Assembly: GCA_947498935.1 (NCBI GenBank) | Contig: CANMMM010000006.1 | Span: 192,060-228,348 of the forward strand | Source of the DNA: an uncultured Aquimarina sp. | GTDB taxonomy: Bacteria; Bacteroidota; Bacteroidia; Flavobacteriales; Flavobacteriaceae | Length of the DNA stretch: 36,289 nt | Reading direction: 5' to 3' | Part shown: one piece after another, positions 26,038 to 35,054 of the stretch | Layout of the letters: each line of letters begins with the position of its first letter | Position numbering within the stretch: position 1 is the first letter of the stretch | Notes under the pieces: generated by a model | Told to the model about the DNA's origin: nothing | Databases searched by the model: none | What the model saw: the letters and a program-made list of their open reading frames with translations, nothing else | Position numbers and translations under genes: made by a program

Positions 26038-26076
26038 TAAAAAGCCAATTTCTACATTAGAAATTGGCTTTTTAGT
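26038..26076 (-). terminator. intrinsic terminator of the barrel gene at 26115
   Basis: A 17-bp perfect stem (CTAAAAAGCCAATTTCT and its complement) with a five-base loop; the A/T-rich ends act as the T-run on the minus strand. Confidence 0.88.
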
Positions 26077-26114
26077 GTATTAAAAATTTTATTTTATAAA
26101 GTGCAAAATCACTT

Positions 26115-26675
26115 CTATAATCTATATCCTACAGATAATTGTATCGTACTATTATTTCCATCTAAATCTATTTGAGCGCCATCAGACTCCTCAAAAACAT
26201 TGGTAATACCAAAAGCATACCTAAGATCTACAAAAAAGTTATCAGTAATATTACCTCCTATACCTATGAGTGCTGAAAAATCAAATGTACTAAAATCTGC
26301 CTCTGCCTGCGTATTATCTTCCCATTCCCAAATCTTTAACCCCACTTGAGGCCCTAAATGCACATTGAACCAGTCCGAAAATTCATACTTTACCACAATA
26401 GGCAGTTGTAAATAGTTGACTTGTACTTCTTCTTCTTTATTACCTTGTGCAGAGAATTGTAATTCTGGTTGTAGTCTAAATTTATCTTTTAATACATAAT
26501 CCGCAAAAAAACCTACGGCAATACCAATTCGACTATCATCTAACTCATCTATGAGATCATCTGAATTAATCGAACTGAGGTTTGCACCTATCCGCATACC
26601 GTATCTAGATTCTTGAGCAGTTATTGTGCCTAGTCCTATTATAAAAGCTACAACAATAAGTATTTTTTTATTCAT
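26115..26675 (-). CDS. PorT-like outer-membrane beta-barrel protein
   Basis: 186 residues, signal peptide MNKKILIVVAFIIGLGTITAQ. Barrel strands include YGMRIGANLSSIN, VNYLQLPIVVKYEF, NVHLGPQVGLKIW, FFVDLRYAFGI and the terminal STIQLSVGYRL. It is very acidic in the loops (DDLIDELDDS, EWEDNTQAEAD). It is the third paralogue of this family in the window, shorter than the other two. It is a single gene with its own terminator. Its ligand is unknown. Confidence 0.87.
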   Translation of the reverse strand: MNKKILIVVAFIIGLGTITAQESRYGMRIGANLSSINSDDLIDELDDSRIGIAVGFFADYVLKDKFRLQPELQFSAQGNKEEEVQVNYLQLPIVVKYEFSDWFNVHLGPQVGLKIWEWEDNTQAEADFSTFDFSALIGIGGNITDNFFVDLRYAFGITNVFEESDGAQIDLDGNNSTIQLSVGYRL

Positions 26676-26801
26676 CTCATAAATGTTTGGTTATTAATCT
26701 AATTTAAAATAAAAAAATGAATAATTAAGAAAATTTTACAATTTTAAATAGCATAAACAAATACTAATTCCGACAAAAGGAACATATTTTAGATATACTA
26801 C

Positions 26802-27698
26802 TTATGATTGTAATTTTTCATTATATAAAGATTTAATAATACCATCTGAGAGCCCTATCTTAGGTACATAAATTTTTTGTGCACCACTCCATTTCATTGC
26901 GGATAAATAGATTCTTGCTGCGGGCACGATTACATCTGCTCTATCTTGATTTAGATTTAATTCCCATATTCTTTCTTCATATGACATATCGCGGAGTTTC
27001 TCATAATAGGTACTGAGGTACAAATAGGAAAGGGGTTTCCCCATACTTTTTCCACTATTCTTAAATATATTATTAATATTACCTCCTGATCCTATCAAAG
27101 AAATATCACTATATATAGTAGTATGCAATTGTATCCAATCTTTAGCTGCCTTCCATGTATCTTCATGTACTACATCATTAAGCAATCTTACCGTTCCTAA
27201 TTTAAAGGACTTAGAAGCAATTGTTTTTCCATTATGGAATACTGTAAATTCAGTACTTCCCCCACCAACATCTACATATAAATACGTAGCATCTGTGTTA
27301 ATTAATTCATGTAAATCAGTCATGGCTATAATCGCCGCTTCATCACTTCCATCAATAATATCTATATGTATTCCTGTTTTCTCTTTGATGAGTTTTACTA
27401 AAGCTGCTCCATTTTCTGCTTCTCTCATTGCCGAAGTTGCACAAGCTTTATAGCGTACCACTTTATGTGTTTTCATTAATAATTGATACGCCTGCATGGT
27501 ATCAATCATTCTTTCTATATTCTGGTCAGATACTTTTTTGGTCAAAAAAACATCTGCTCCTAAGCGTATAGGTACCCTTACCAGACTTGTTTTTTTAAAC
27601 CGTGTGGTTTTCCCTTCTTCTTCATGTATACTATTAATCAGTAACCTAACAGCGTTAGACCCAATATCAATAGCAGCATATTTTTCTATTGTTAACAA
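26802..27698 (-). CDS. ppx: exopolyphosphatase / Ppx-GppA phosphatase
   Basis: 298 residues of the ASKHA fold; removes terminal phosphate from polyphosphate (or hydrolyses pppGpp). AAIDIGSNAVRLLI (8-21) is the first phosphate-binding motif, Glu120 in GSDEAAI is the probable catalytic base, and YVDVGGGSTEF (141-151) is the second motif. Only the N-terminal catalytic domains are present, as in the short Ppx type. The start is TTG: between the last in-frame stop and the conserved KYAAIDIG there is no ATG or GTG, and the TTG lies 5 bp after the ppk1 stop codon. It is the last gene of sixA-ppk1-ppx, pairing synthesis and degradation of polyphosphate in one transcript. Confidence 0.93.
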   Translation of the reverse strand: MLTIEKYAAIDIGSNAVRLLINSIHEEEGKTTRFKKTSLVRVPIRLGADVFLTKKVSDQNIERMIDTMQAYQLLMKTHKVVRYKACATSAMREAENGAALVKLIKEKTGIHIDIIDGSDEAAIIAMTDLHELINTDATYLYVDVGGGSTEFTVFHNGKTIASKSFKLGTVRLLNDVVHEDTWKAAKDWIQLHTTIYSDISLIGSGGNINNIFKNSGKSMGKPLSYLYLSTYYEKLRDMSYEERIWELNLNQDRADVIVPAARIYLSAMKWSGAQKIYVPKIGLSDGIIKSLYNEKLQS

Positions 27699-27703
27699 AA
27701 TCT

Positions 27704-29797
27704 CTAATTTCCTAATTTTTGTAAATAATAATCATAAGTAGCTACTTGTGATCGTACTTTTTCTTTATCGTTTCTAATATATTGATTATTCTGATCTTCA
27801 GAAAGTTTTCTGGCTTTTACATTATCATTCCAGCAAATTTCGAATGTATCTATCAATTCTTGCTTAATATCTTGATCATATATAGGACATGAAATTTCTA
27901 CACGTCTATCTAAGTTTCTACGCATCCAATCTGCGGATGATATATACACTTTAGGATTTCCTCCATTTTCGAAGATATACAACCTAGGATGCTCTAAAAA
28001 CTTATCTACTATACTAATTCCTTCTATATTTTCGCTCATCCCTTCTATACCTGGAATGAGAGAACAGATCCCTCTTACTATGATACGTGTTTTTACTCCT
28101 GCCCGACTGGCCTCATATAATTTATCAATCATATCATAATCACTAAGACTATTCAGTTTTAATTGAATTCCAGAAGGCTTACCTACTTTACTATTAGCAA
28201 TCTCCTTATCAATTAATTTCATCAAGGAACTCCGAGTGTAATGAGGTGATACTAATAAATGTTTGTAACGGTTTACTTTGTAATTAATTTCAAAAAACTT
28301 AAAAACTTTGTTCGTTTCTTTTAAAATATTCTCATTGGTTGTAAACAGTGTATAATCGGTATATATTTTTGCGGTAGATTCATTAAAGTTTCCTGTACTG
28401 ATAAATCCATATCTTTTGATCTTTCCGTTTTCTTCTCGTTCTATGACACATGCCTTGCAATGTACTTTTAAACCCGGAACTCCAAAGATTAATCGTATTC
28501 CTTCTCGCTGCATCTTCTCGGCATACCTGATATTGGCTGCCTCGTCGAATCTAGCTTGTAATTCTATCTGTACTGTAACTTTCTTACCATTTTTAGCTGC
28601 GTTGATTAATGAACTTGCTATATGAGAAATATCAGCCAATCGATAGATCGTAATTTTTATGGTTTTTACGCGAGGGTCGATGGCTGCTTCTCTAAGAAAT
28701 TTAACGGTATATGAAAAAGTATGGTATGGCGTATATTGTAAAAAGTCTTTTTGAGCAATTTTATCTAATAAATTGCCCTGAAGTCTTAATCCTGGTATAG
28801 GTAAGGGCAAAAGAGGTTGGTAAATCAAGTGGTTTTTTCCTAAATCAGGGAAATTCATATAATCCCTTCTATTATGATACCTTCCTCCTGGGATAATACT
28901 ATCGGTAGTAGTAATCCCCATTTTGTTCATCAAAAACCGAAGTGTATCCTCATCTATAGTCTTATCATATACAAAACGAACAGGTTCTCCATCGCGTCTA
29001 GACTTAACACTAGTGGCTATTTTTTCGATAAAACTTTTACTAAAATCATTGTCAAAATCCAATTGTGCATCTCTTGTAATCTTAATCATATGCGCAGAGG
29101 CACTTTGATAATTAAAAATACTAAAGTTAATCTGCATACAATAGCGTATCAGATCATCTAACATGATAATGTATTGCTTTCCTTCTTTAGAAGGTAACAC
29201 TACGAAACGATCATTACTTTTAGGAATTTCGATCAACGCATATACTTTTTCGCTTTGGGATTGCTCATTGCTATCCTTAGTCTGGGTGGGTTGCAATACT
29301 AACTTTACTGCTAAATAGGCTACACTATCCTTTAGATGAGGGAATTTTTCGAGATCATTCAAAATATAAGTTACCAGTGCTGGGCTGACTTTATTTACGA
29401 AATACTTACGTATAAATTGATCTTGATCCGCTGTTACTTGTTGTTCATCAACAATATAAATATCATGTTGTTTCAGCTCTTCTGTGATCGTTTTAATAAT
29501 TTTAAGACTCTCAGACTGCTGCTTAATTACGATATTCGTGATTTGATCGAGTAATTCACTTGCTGTCTTGCCTTTTAAAACGTTCTTACCATCTTTTCCT
29601 GCTTGATCAATTCGCTTTATGGCTGCGTATCTTACTTTAAAAAATTCATCGAGGTTGTTTGAAAAGATTCCTATAAATCGAAGCCTTTGTATAAGTGGCA
29701 CACTTGTATCGGTTGCCTCTTGTAATACTCTAGCATTAAATTGTAACCAACTTAATTCTCTATTAATGTATTGGTTTTTCACTTCGGTTTTTAGCAT
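27704..29797 (-). CDS. ppk1: polyphosphate kinase 1
   Basis: 697 residues, the standard PPK1 length. It reversibly makes polyphosphate from ATP. The N-terminal domain begins INRELSWLQFNARVL (11-25). The autophosphorylated His446 is in VHCKACVIE, the second conserved His603 in FLEHPRLYIF, and STGNFNES (467-474) is the phospholipase-D-like phosphate-binding motif. The ATG directly follows the stop codon of sixA (TAAATG), which suggests translational coupling. ppx follows 5 bp after its own stop. Confidence 0.97.
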   Translation of the reverse strand: MLKTEVKNQYINRELSWLQFNARVLQEATDTSVPLIQRLRFIGIFSNNLDEFFKVRYAAIKRIDQAGKDGKNVLKGKTASELLDQITNIVIKQQSESLKIIKTITEELKQHDIYIVDEQQVTADQDQFIRKYFVNKVSPALVTYILNDLEKFPHLKDSVAYLAVKLVLQPTQTKDSNEQSQSEKVYALIEIPKSNDRFVVLPSKEGKQYIIMLDDLIRYCMQINFSIFNYQSASAHMIKITRDAQLDFDNDFSKSFIEKIATSVKSRRDGEPVRFVYDKTIDEDTLRFLMNKMGITTTDSIIPGGRYHNRRDYMNFPDLGKNHLIYQPLLPLPIPGLRLQGNLLDKIAQKDFLQYTPYHTFSYTVKFLREAAIDPRVKTIKITIYRLADISHIASSLINAAKNGKKVTVQIELQARFDEAANIRYAEKMQREGIRLIFGVPGLKVHCKACVIEREENGKIKRYGFISTGNFNESTAKIYTDYTLFTTNENILKETNKVFKFFEINYKVNRYKHLLVSPHYTRSSLMKLIDKEIANSKVGKPSGIQLKLNSLSDYDMIDKLYEASRAGVKTRIIVRGICSLIPGIEGMSENIEGISIVDKFLEHPRLYIFENGGNPKVYISSADWMRRNLDRRVEISCPIYDQDIKQELIDTFEICWNDNVKARKLSEDQNNQYIRNDKEKVRSQVATYDYYLQKLGN

Positions 29798-30283
29798 TTA
29801 TCTAACTTCTTTAGGGAATATGGTAAATTGAGTTGTTCCTTTTTGTACATCCTTCCAGTGCGCTTGTTCAAAAGTAATAGCTACTACTCCTGCTGTAGGT
29901 AAATTATCGATAGAAGTGCTTCCTAGAAAATTAACCAAGGATGTTAATGCACTATTATGCCCAAAAATAAGTAATGAATTTACCATATCCTCACAACTGC
30001 GAATTACTTTTAATACATCAGTACCATTAAAGTCATACATTTTAGGTTCTGAATGAATGGTTTTATCATCAATCGCTAATTGCTGTACTATTAGATTTGC
30101 TGTCGTCAGCGTACGTTTAGCATCACTACTAATGATTTTATCTACCTGAGGAATGATTGTTTTTAGCTGTTTTCCTATTAAAGTAGCATCGGCAATTCCT
30201 CTGGTATTTAAGGGGCGCTGATGGTCTATTACATCAAGCTCCCAAGAGGATTTAGCATGTCTTATGATATATAAAGTTTTCAT
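29798..30283 (-). CDS. sixA: SixA-type phosphohistidine phosphatase
   Basis: 161 residues of the histidine phosphatase (phosphoglycerate-mutase-like) family. The RHAKSSW motif (8-14) holds the nucleophile His9, with Arg57 and the second His109 (FGHN). SixA in E. coli removes phosphate from phosphohistidine in phosphorelay or PTS proteins. Here it is the first gene of the polyphosphate operon and ends exactly at the ppk1 start. PPK1 works through phosphohistidine, so a link between the two is tempting but unproven. Confidence 0.93.
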   Translation of the reverse strand: MKTLYIIRHAKSSWELDVIDHQRPLNTRGIADATLIGKQLKTIIPQVDKIISSDAKRTLTTANLIVQQLAIDDKTIHSEPKMYDFNGTDVLKVIRSCEDMVNSLLIFGHNSALTSLVNFLGSTSIDNLPTAGVVAITFEQAHWKDVQKGTTQFTIFPKEVR

Positions 30284-30660
30284 TAACGCATTGAAGGTTT
30301 AATTTGTTAGGTTTTCTTTCACAAGTCTAAGAATAAGCTGTCATTTATAGCAAATAGGCATCTGATGTAAATAGGGAAAAATCAATTGTATTTTATCAGG
30401 ATATATATGTGATTTTCTTCTAAATATAAGCTTTTCGTAAGTAAAAATGATAACCATATGAGAATGAGAATACTAATTAAAAGCCCTTTTGTCGTTAAAA
30501 TATACATTTATATCGAAAATAGCTTTTTTTAACCTTTTAATTAAATGTTAAATTTTAAATTTACTACGGTTAAACCTCAGACATAATCACTTACAATTCA
30601 ATCTTAACTACACACAATTTATCGACTTAATATATGTAAACAGGGATAAAAGTAAGAACC
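30284..30660. other. divergent intergenic region between sixA and the DUF11/OmpA gene
   Basis: 377 bp, AT-rich. I see no full TAnnTTTG element (near matches only, such as TACATTTA around 30505), no repeat copy, no RNA gene and no convincing small ORF. Confidence 0.5.
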
Positions 30661-32832
30661 GTGGGAAAAACAATAAAAAAGGGAAAGGTTAGTAAAATAC
30701 TACAGTATTGTATTACAGCAATTTTATGTAGTATCGTAGTAAAAACGTATGGACAGGTAGAAGTGCCATTAGAAAAAAGAACAGAATTCACCATCAAAGG
30801 AGATTTTAAATTTGTATCAAATACTATTTTGGGAAAGGTTAGTAATGATGATGGTACAGGTAGTTTTAATCCGAATTTGAGCTATAACAGTGGTGGATTA
30901 AACAATCAGTTTCAGATGGGCTTTATAGACATCGATAATGATACTTCTACATTTAATTCTAGTAGTGCAGATTTAGCCATGTCATCGCCGTGTGCTACTA
31001 TCAAGCATGTGGGATTATACTGGACAGCAGCTTATGCGGATAAAGACAGAAAACATGCGATTAACAGTATTAAAATAAAATATCCAGGAAGCACTACGTA
31101 TACTACGATCACAGACGGACATGTTATCTATGATTATTATAATGATGAGGCATCTGTGTTTAAACAATATTCTTGTTACAAGGATATTACAAAGGAAGTA
31201 TTGCAGTTAGATTCTCCAATTGGTACCTATACAGTAGCTAATATTCCTGCTACTACATCTGCTGTAGATAATAATGCTGCACTAGGTAATGGATTAGCTG
31301 GCGGATGGACCATGGTTGTGATCTATGAGGATACAAGCCTTAAAAGAAAGCGTTTCTATGTATATGATGGATTTGTAAATATCGATGCAAAGGCAAAACC
31401 TGTAGACTTTTCGTTCGATAACTTCCAAACGATTCCTCATGGAGAGGTACACGGAAAAATCGGGGTGATTTCTTACGAAGGTGATAAAGGGATTAGAGGG
31501 GATCGTTTTCAAGTATTCTCTGAGGATGCTAAAACGTTTAAAAGCATTACAGATAATGCGAATCCAATGAACAACTTCTTTAATGCCAATATTACTGAAA
31601 ATGGAAAAAACATCACTACCAGAGTACCTGCTAGTCAGAATACATTAGGGTATGATGCCGACTTATTTGATATCAAAAACCCTAGAAACAGTATCATAGG
31701 AAATAACCAAACATCTTCTCGCTTTAGGTTACTAACGGATAATGATGGATACTCAGTAATGGCTGTAGCTTTTAGTGTAGAGATCTATGAACCTGCTATT
31801 CATATCGTAAAAAGATCTACCTATGAGGATGGCACCTATGTTTTTCCTAATGATAGGATAGCTCCTGATGAATTGATCACGTATCAATTAACGGTAAAAA
31901 ATGATGGGAATGATCATGCAAAAAATGCTGTTATCAAAGATATACTACCCGAAAATGTAATTTTTGACCCTAAATCATTGACATTACCTTCTAAGCGAAT
32001 AAAAGTAAAATTTGATGAGGCAACTAGAGCTCTGAATTTTTCTATCCCTAATAAAATGCTTAAAATGGAAAGCGAACCTTTCGTGATCAAGTATGCTGTA
32101 CGGGCAAATGCCTCTTGTGAATTATTAGAACATACAGATCTAGTGCAAATCATTGATCAGCCAGTGACAGCTACTTTTTATGGATCTCTCAATGAAGATG
32201 TAAGACACTCTAAAGGATACAATTTTATTAATGAGTGTAATTTACCCGATTACTACCCTTTTAAACTAAGCGTAGATATGAGTGGATTAAACTGTCCTAA
32301 TTTTGAAGAAAATTTCATTGCAGATCATCAAGATTTAGAAAAGAAAGAATTGCGAATGCGTTCTTCTGATAGTGATGAGAGCTCTGATCACTCTGGTGTA
32401 AAAAATAATGAAACTGCTACTGCAGCAGCTAGAGGAAAATTTAAAACTGCCAAAGAACCATTTAAAACCATTAATGACCTTATTAATCTGAATGAAATCT
32501 ATTTTGAATTCGACAAATGGGCTATCACAGAAAAAGCCATGATTGAATTAAATAAAGTGATTACCTTAATGACGAAAGAATATCCTGATATGATCATTAA
32601 AATCGAAACGCACTCAGATAGCCGTGGAAATGACTCCTATAATATGTTACTGTCTCAAAAAAGAGCTACTTCTATCTATGAATACCTGATTAGCAAAGAG
32701 GTTTCTAAGCATCGAATTCTATCGTATCAAGGTTTTGGAGAAACTAGACCCATCAATAATTGTTTGGATGGTGTGAATTGTAATGAAAATGAATACAAAG
32801 AAAATAGAAGATCTAATTTCGTAATTATGTAA
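30661..32832 (+). CDS. secreted DUF11 surface protein with OmpA peptidoglycan anchor
   Basis: 723 residues. The start is GTG: an in-frame stop lies at 30637-30639 and the next ATG would remove the signal peptide (about 10-31, ending KTYGQ). Residues about 40-375 form an N-terminal domain seen in long flavobacterial adhesin-like proteins (SPCATIKHVGLYWTAAY at 109-125, GWTMVVIYED, GVISYEGDKG). Residues about 380-490 are a DUF11 Ig-like repeat (ELITYQLTVKNDGNDHAKN, DILPENVIFDP). After an acidic Ser/Asp linker (568-580) comes an OmpA_C domain (about 608-723) with Asp653 (THSDSRG), LSQKRA (664-669), GFGETRP and NRRSNF. It is thus probably an envelope protein holding an extracellular-type domain on peptidoglycan; its exact role is unknown. 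Confidence 0.88.
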   Translation: MGKTIKKGKVSKILQYCITAILCSIVVKTYGQVEVPLEKRTEFTIKGDFKFVSNTILGKVSNDDGTGSFNPNLSYNSGGLNNQFQMGFIDIDNDTSTFNSSSADLAMSSPCATIKHVGLYWTAAYADKDRKHAINSIKIKYPGSTTYTTITDGHVIYDYYNDEASVFKQYSCYKDITKEVLQLDSPIGTYTVANIPATTSAVDNNAALGNGLAGGWTMVVIYEDTSLKRKRFYVYDGFVNIDAKAKPVDFSFDNFQTIPHGEVHGKIGVISYEGDKGIRGDRFQVFSEDAKTFKSITDNANPMNNFFNANITENGKNITTRVPASQNTLGYDADLFDIKNPRNSIIGNNQTSSRFRLLTDNDGYSVMAVAFSVEIYEPAIHIVKRSTYEDGTYVFPNDRIAPDELITYQLTVKNDGNDHAKNAVIKDILPENVIFDPKSLTLPSKRIKVKFDEATRALNFSIPNKMLKMESEPFVIKYAVRANASCELLEHTDLVQIIDQPVTATFYGSLNEDVRHSKGYNFINECNLPDYYPFKLSVDMSGLNCPNFEENFIADHQDLEKKELRMRSSDSDESSDHSGVKNNETATAAARGKFKTAKEPFKTINDLINLNEIYFEFDKWAITEKAMIELNKVITLMTKEYPDMIIKIETHSDSRGNDSYNMLLSQKRATSIYEYLISKEVSKHRILSYQGFGETRPINNCLDGVNCNENEYKENRRSNFVIM

Positions 32833-32969
32833 GAAACCTCTACTCTATTTTTTAAAGTCCAATTACTATAACGATATAACCATTTTACACCTCTGTATGT
32901 AGAGAAGTATATGACCTATTTTTTAGCGCTTCTTTATAAAATGTGGTCTTTAATTCAGATATTCGCGCC

Positions 32970-33869
32970 ATGTGGATGTATCTAGGTCTTTTAGCAGCTC
33001 TATTTTTGGGCTTGCACAACTTGTGTAAAAAACACGCCGTACAGGGAAACGAAGTGTTTCCTGTACTTTTCGGAACGATTAGTGCTGGTTTTCTAGTATT
33101 CTTACCCTTTTTTATAGGGTCTATATATTGGCCCGATTACATGCAAGAAATAGGGTTTTATATTACCCGTATTCCATGGAAAATACATGGTTTTATCTTT
33201 ATAAAATCGGTAATCATGGCGAGCTCGTGGGTATTAGCATATCAGGCATTAAAACACTTACCAATCACTATTGTAACCCCCATTCGTTCTGCAGGCCCTT
33301 TCTTTACATTTATAGGCGCTATTATATTGTATAATGAACGCCCTATTTTCTGGCAATGGATTGGTTTTTTCCTGATTATTTTCTCAGTACTACTGTATTC
33401 TAAAATCGGTAAAAAAGAAGGCATCAATTTTAAACGTAATAAATGGATTTTTGCTATTATCGGAGCTACTTTCTTAGGCGCTTCTAGTGGATTGTATGAT
33501 AAGTTTTTGATTCAGCACCTTGCATTAAATCCACAGACATTGCAATTTTGGTTTTGCTGGTACACATTACTCATCTTATTGGGCATCCTAGCAATTACTT
33601 GGTTTCCCAATGCTCAAAAGCGATCTCAATTTACGTTTAGATGGTCCATCCCTGCGGTGGGTATTTTATTACAAACAGCAGATTTCTTTTATTTCAAAGC
33701 ATTACAAGACCCCGAAGCATTGATCATGCTATTATCTGCAATTAAACGCAGTCAAATTCTAATTGCCGTTCTTGTAGGAGGACTGATCTTTAAAGAAAAA
33801 AATAAGCGCAAAAAATTGATTCCACTAGCAGGAATTATGATCGGAGTGTTTCTGATTTTATATGCGTAG
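32970..33869 (+). CDS. EamA/DMT-superfamily transporter
   Basis: 299 residues from the ATG at 32970; the frame can be opened 9 residues earlier with a GTG, and a second ATG is at 32976. About ten hydrophobic helices form two EamA repeats: the first has WMYLGLLAALFLGLHNLCKK and ITIVTPIRSAGPFFTFIGAI, the second FAIIGATFLGASSGLYDKF and LSAIKRSQILIAVLVGGLIF. The paired TPIRS and IKRS phrases at the same place in each half are typical. It is an inner-membrane metabolite exporter or drug/metabolite transporter with unknown substrate. Confidence 0.88.
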   Translation: MWMYLGLLAALFLGLHNLCKKHAVQGNEVFPVLFGTISAGFLVFLPFFIGSIYWPDYMQEIGFYITRIPWKIHGFIFIKSVIMASSWVLAYQALKHLPITIVTPIRSAGPFFTFIGAIILYNERPIFWQWIGFFLIIFSVLLYSKIGKKEGINFKRNKWIFAIIGATFLGASSGLYDKFLIQHLALNPQTLQFWFCWYTLLILLGILAITWFPNAQKRSQFTFRWSIPAVGILLQTADFFYFKALQDPEALIMLLSAIKRSQILIAVLVGGLIFKEKNKRKKLIPLAGIMIGVFLILYA

Positions 33870-33945
33870 TAATTACCTATATCACTATTGTGATTTGTAG
33901 TAGAAGTCAGTTTCTAAAAAATATTCCATCTGCTATTCTCTTTTT

Positions 33946-34036
33946 GGGCGTTACCACAAGGGTCGGGGTATCCGTTCCAATTCCTCGCCCCTCCTAAAGG
34001 TCGGGGCTGCGGGATTTCCTCTCCTATCCCTAACGC
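33946..34036 (+). repeat. dispersed repeat family A, copy 5 (core variant B)
   Basis: A 91 bp unit from GGGCGTTACCACAAGGGTCG to CTATCCCTAACGC. The core is the GC-rich variant also seen at 771-860; the inner hairpin arms here are GCCCC and GGGGC. Confidence 0.88.
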
Positions 34037-34123
34037 AAGGAAATAGTTTTCAGAATCACCGCAATGAAACTAGATATTCAGATAATTTTCTAACTACAAA
34101 AAACTTACACAAACTTCTAAAAA

Positions 34124-34286
34124 TGAAGTGATTCAAACTTTTTTGATTTCAGCGAAAAACTAAGATTTTGTGATCAAATACAGTGATTTTTTAGTTGCAT
34201 AGCAGCGCTACGGAACTCAAAAATTACAAAATTTGAGTGCAAAAGATCGTTTTTATAGCAAATTGAAAAAAGTTTAAACCACTTCA
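34124..34286 (+). repeat. family M MITE-like repeat, complete copy
   Basis: 163 bp, the same length as the copy at 25772-25934 and nearly identical to it. The left end is TGAAGTGATTCAAACTTTTT (two changes from the right-end complement), the right end AAAAAAGTTTAAACCACTTC. It is non-coding. Confidence 0.92.
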
Positions 34287-34480
34287 ATACATAGAAATGG
34301 AAGATTCTTTTTTTTTAACATTTAATTAGCAATACTAATACGTTTTTCCGTAAACAACTATTGCAGAAGAATGAGTACTTTGGGATATCAAATTAATGCC
34401 TGTCATGATACACACTTAAGTCCCCTTACATCATCAAATATTCAGACAGTAGCAGCATATATATCTACAAAAACAATAGC

Positions 34481-34579
34481 ATGAGTGTAAAAGCAAAAGT
34501 GATCATTGATCATCAAGAAATAAACGTATTATACTATGATTATGGCTTCAATCAAAAAACAATATTCAATGATACATAA
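34481..34579 (+). pseudogene. truncated TssD (Hcp-like T6SS tube protein) N-terminus
   Basis: An ATG frame of 32 codons reads MSVKAKVIIDHQEINVLYYD, then YGFNQKT, then stops. This matches the start of Bacteroidota TssD/Hcp proteins (family pattern MSFKAKxxxDGKExNVLxCxYxFxQxTD, normally about 130 residues). The match ends where the family continues with DxTGxPS; nothing in the other frames restores it. The next gene begins inside it. It may be a remnant of an orphan tssD, or the only part left after a new cargo gene was inserted. It is too short to be functional as a tube protein. Confidence 0.6.
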
Positions 34580-34952
34580 AATATTCTATATCATTTTAAT
34601 TTTTAGTATTTATAGTTGTAAGGAAGAAGCTACTAAAACAGTAGAAAAAAACATACAAGTTAGAAACACATCATTTGTACATAGCTGCGGCTCGGGATGT
34701 GCTTTAACTTATAAAGAAATAAATCTCACTAAAGTTAATTCTAATTTTCAAGCAAAATTAAATATTACAATGCACATTAATGAAAAAAAATCAGATGAAT
34801 ATAGTGAGACTTATACTATCGAGTGTAAAAATAAGAGCGTAAAATCTGTTACGATTAATGGAGATAATGAAAATATTATTTTGAATGATATTAATGGTGT
34901 TAGTGATGCTTTCAAAAATTATGCTAATGGCATATGTTGCTGTCATAATTAA
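34569..34952 (+). CDS. Cys-rich lipoprotein of unknown function
   Basis: 127 residues from the ATG at 34569; in-frame ATGs at 34536 and 34542 would extend it by 11 or 9 residues. The lipoprotein signal MIHKIFYIILIFSIYSC has its lipid Cys at 17. The mature part has SCGSGCALTY near the front and ends GICCCHN, so six further cysteines are unusually dense for an AT-rich flavobacterial protein. I recognise no named domain; the HSCGSGCALTY phrase recurs in small flavobacterial lipoproteins as far as I recall. It overlaps the end of the TssD fragment by 11 bp in another frame. A T6SS-type immunity role would fit the context, but this is inference. Confidence 0.72.
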   Translation: MIHKIFYIILIFSIYSCKEEATKTVEKNIQVRNTSFVHSCGSGCALTYKEINLTKVNSNFQAKLNITMHINEKKSDEYSETYTIECKNKSVKSVTINGDNENIILNDINGVSDAFKNYANGICCCHN

Positions 34953-35054
34953 ATAAGCTAACAATATCCAATTAACTCACAAATCCATAGAATTATTTCT
35001 CTACACCAAAGGCAATAATCCTCTAAAAAAACAACTTAAAAAAAATAAGTTAAC

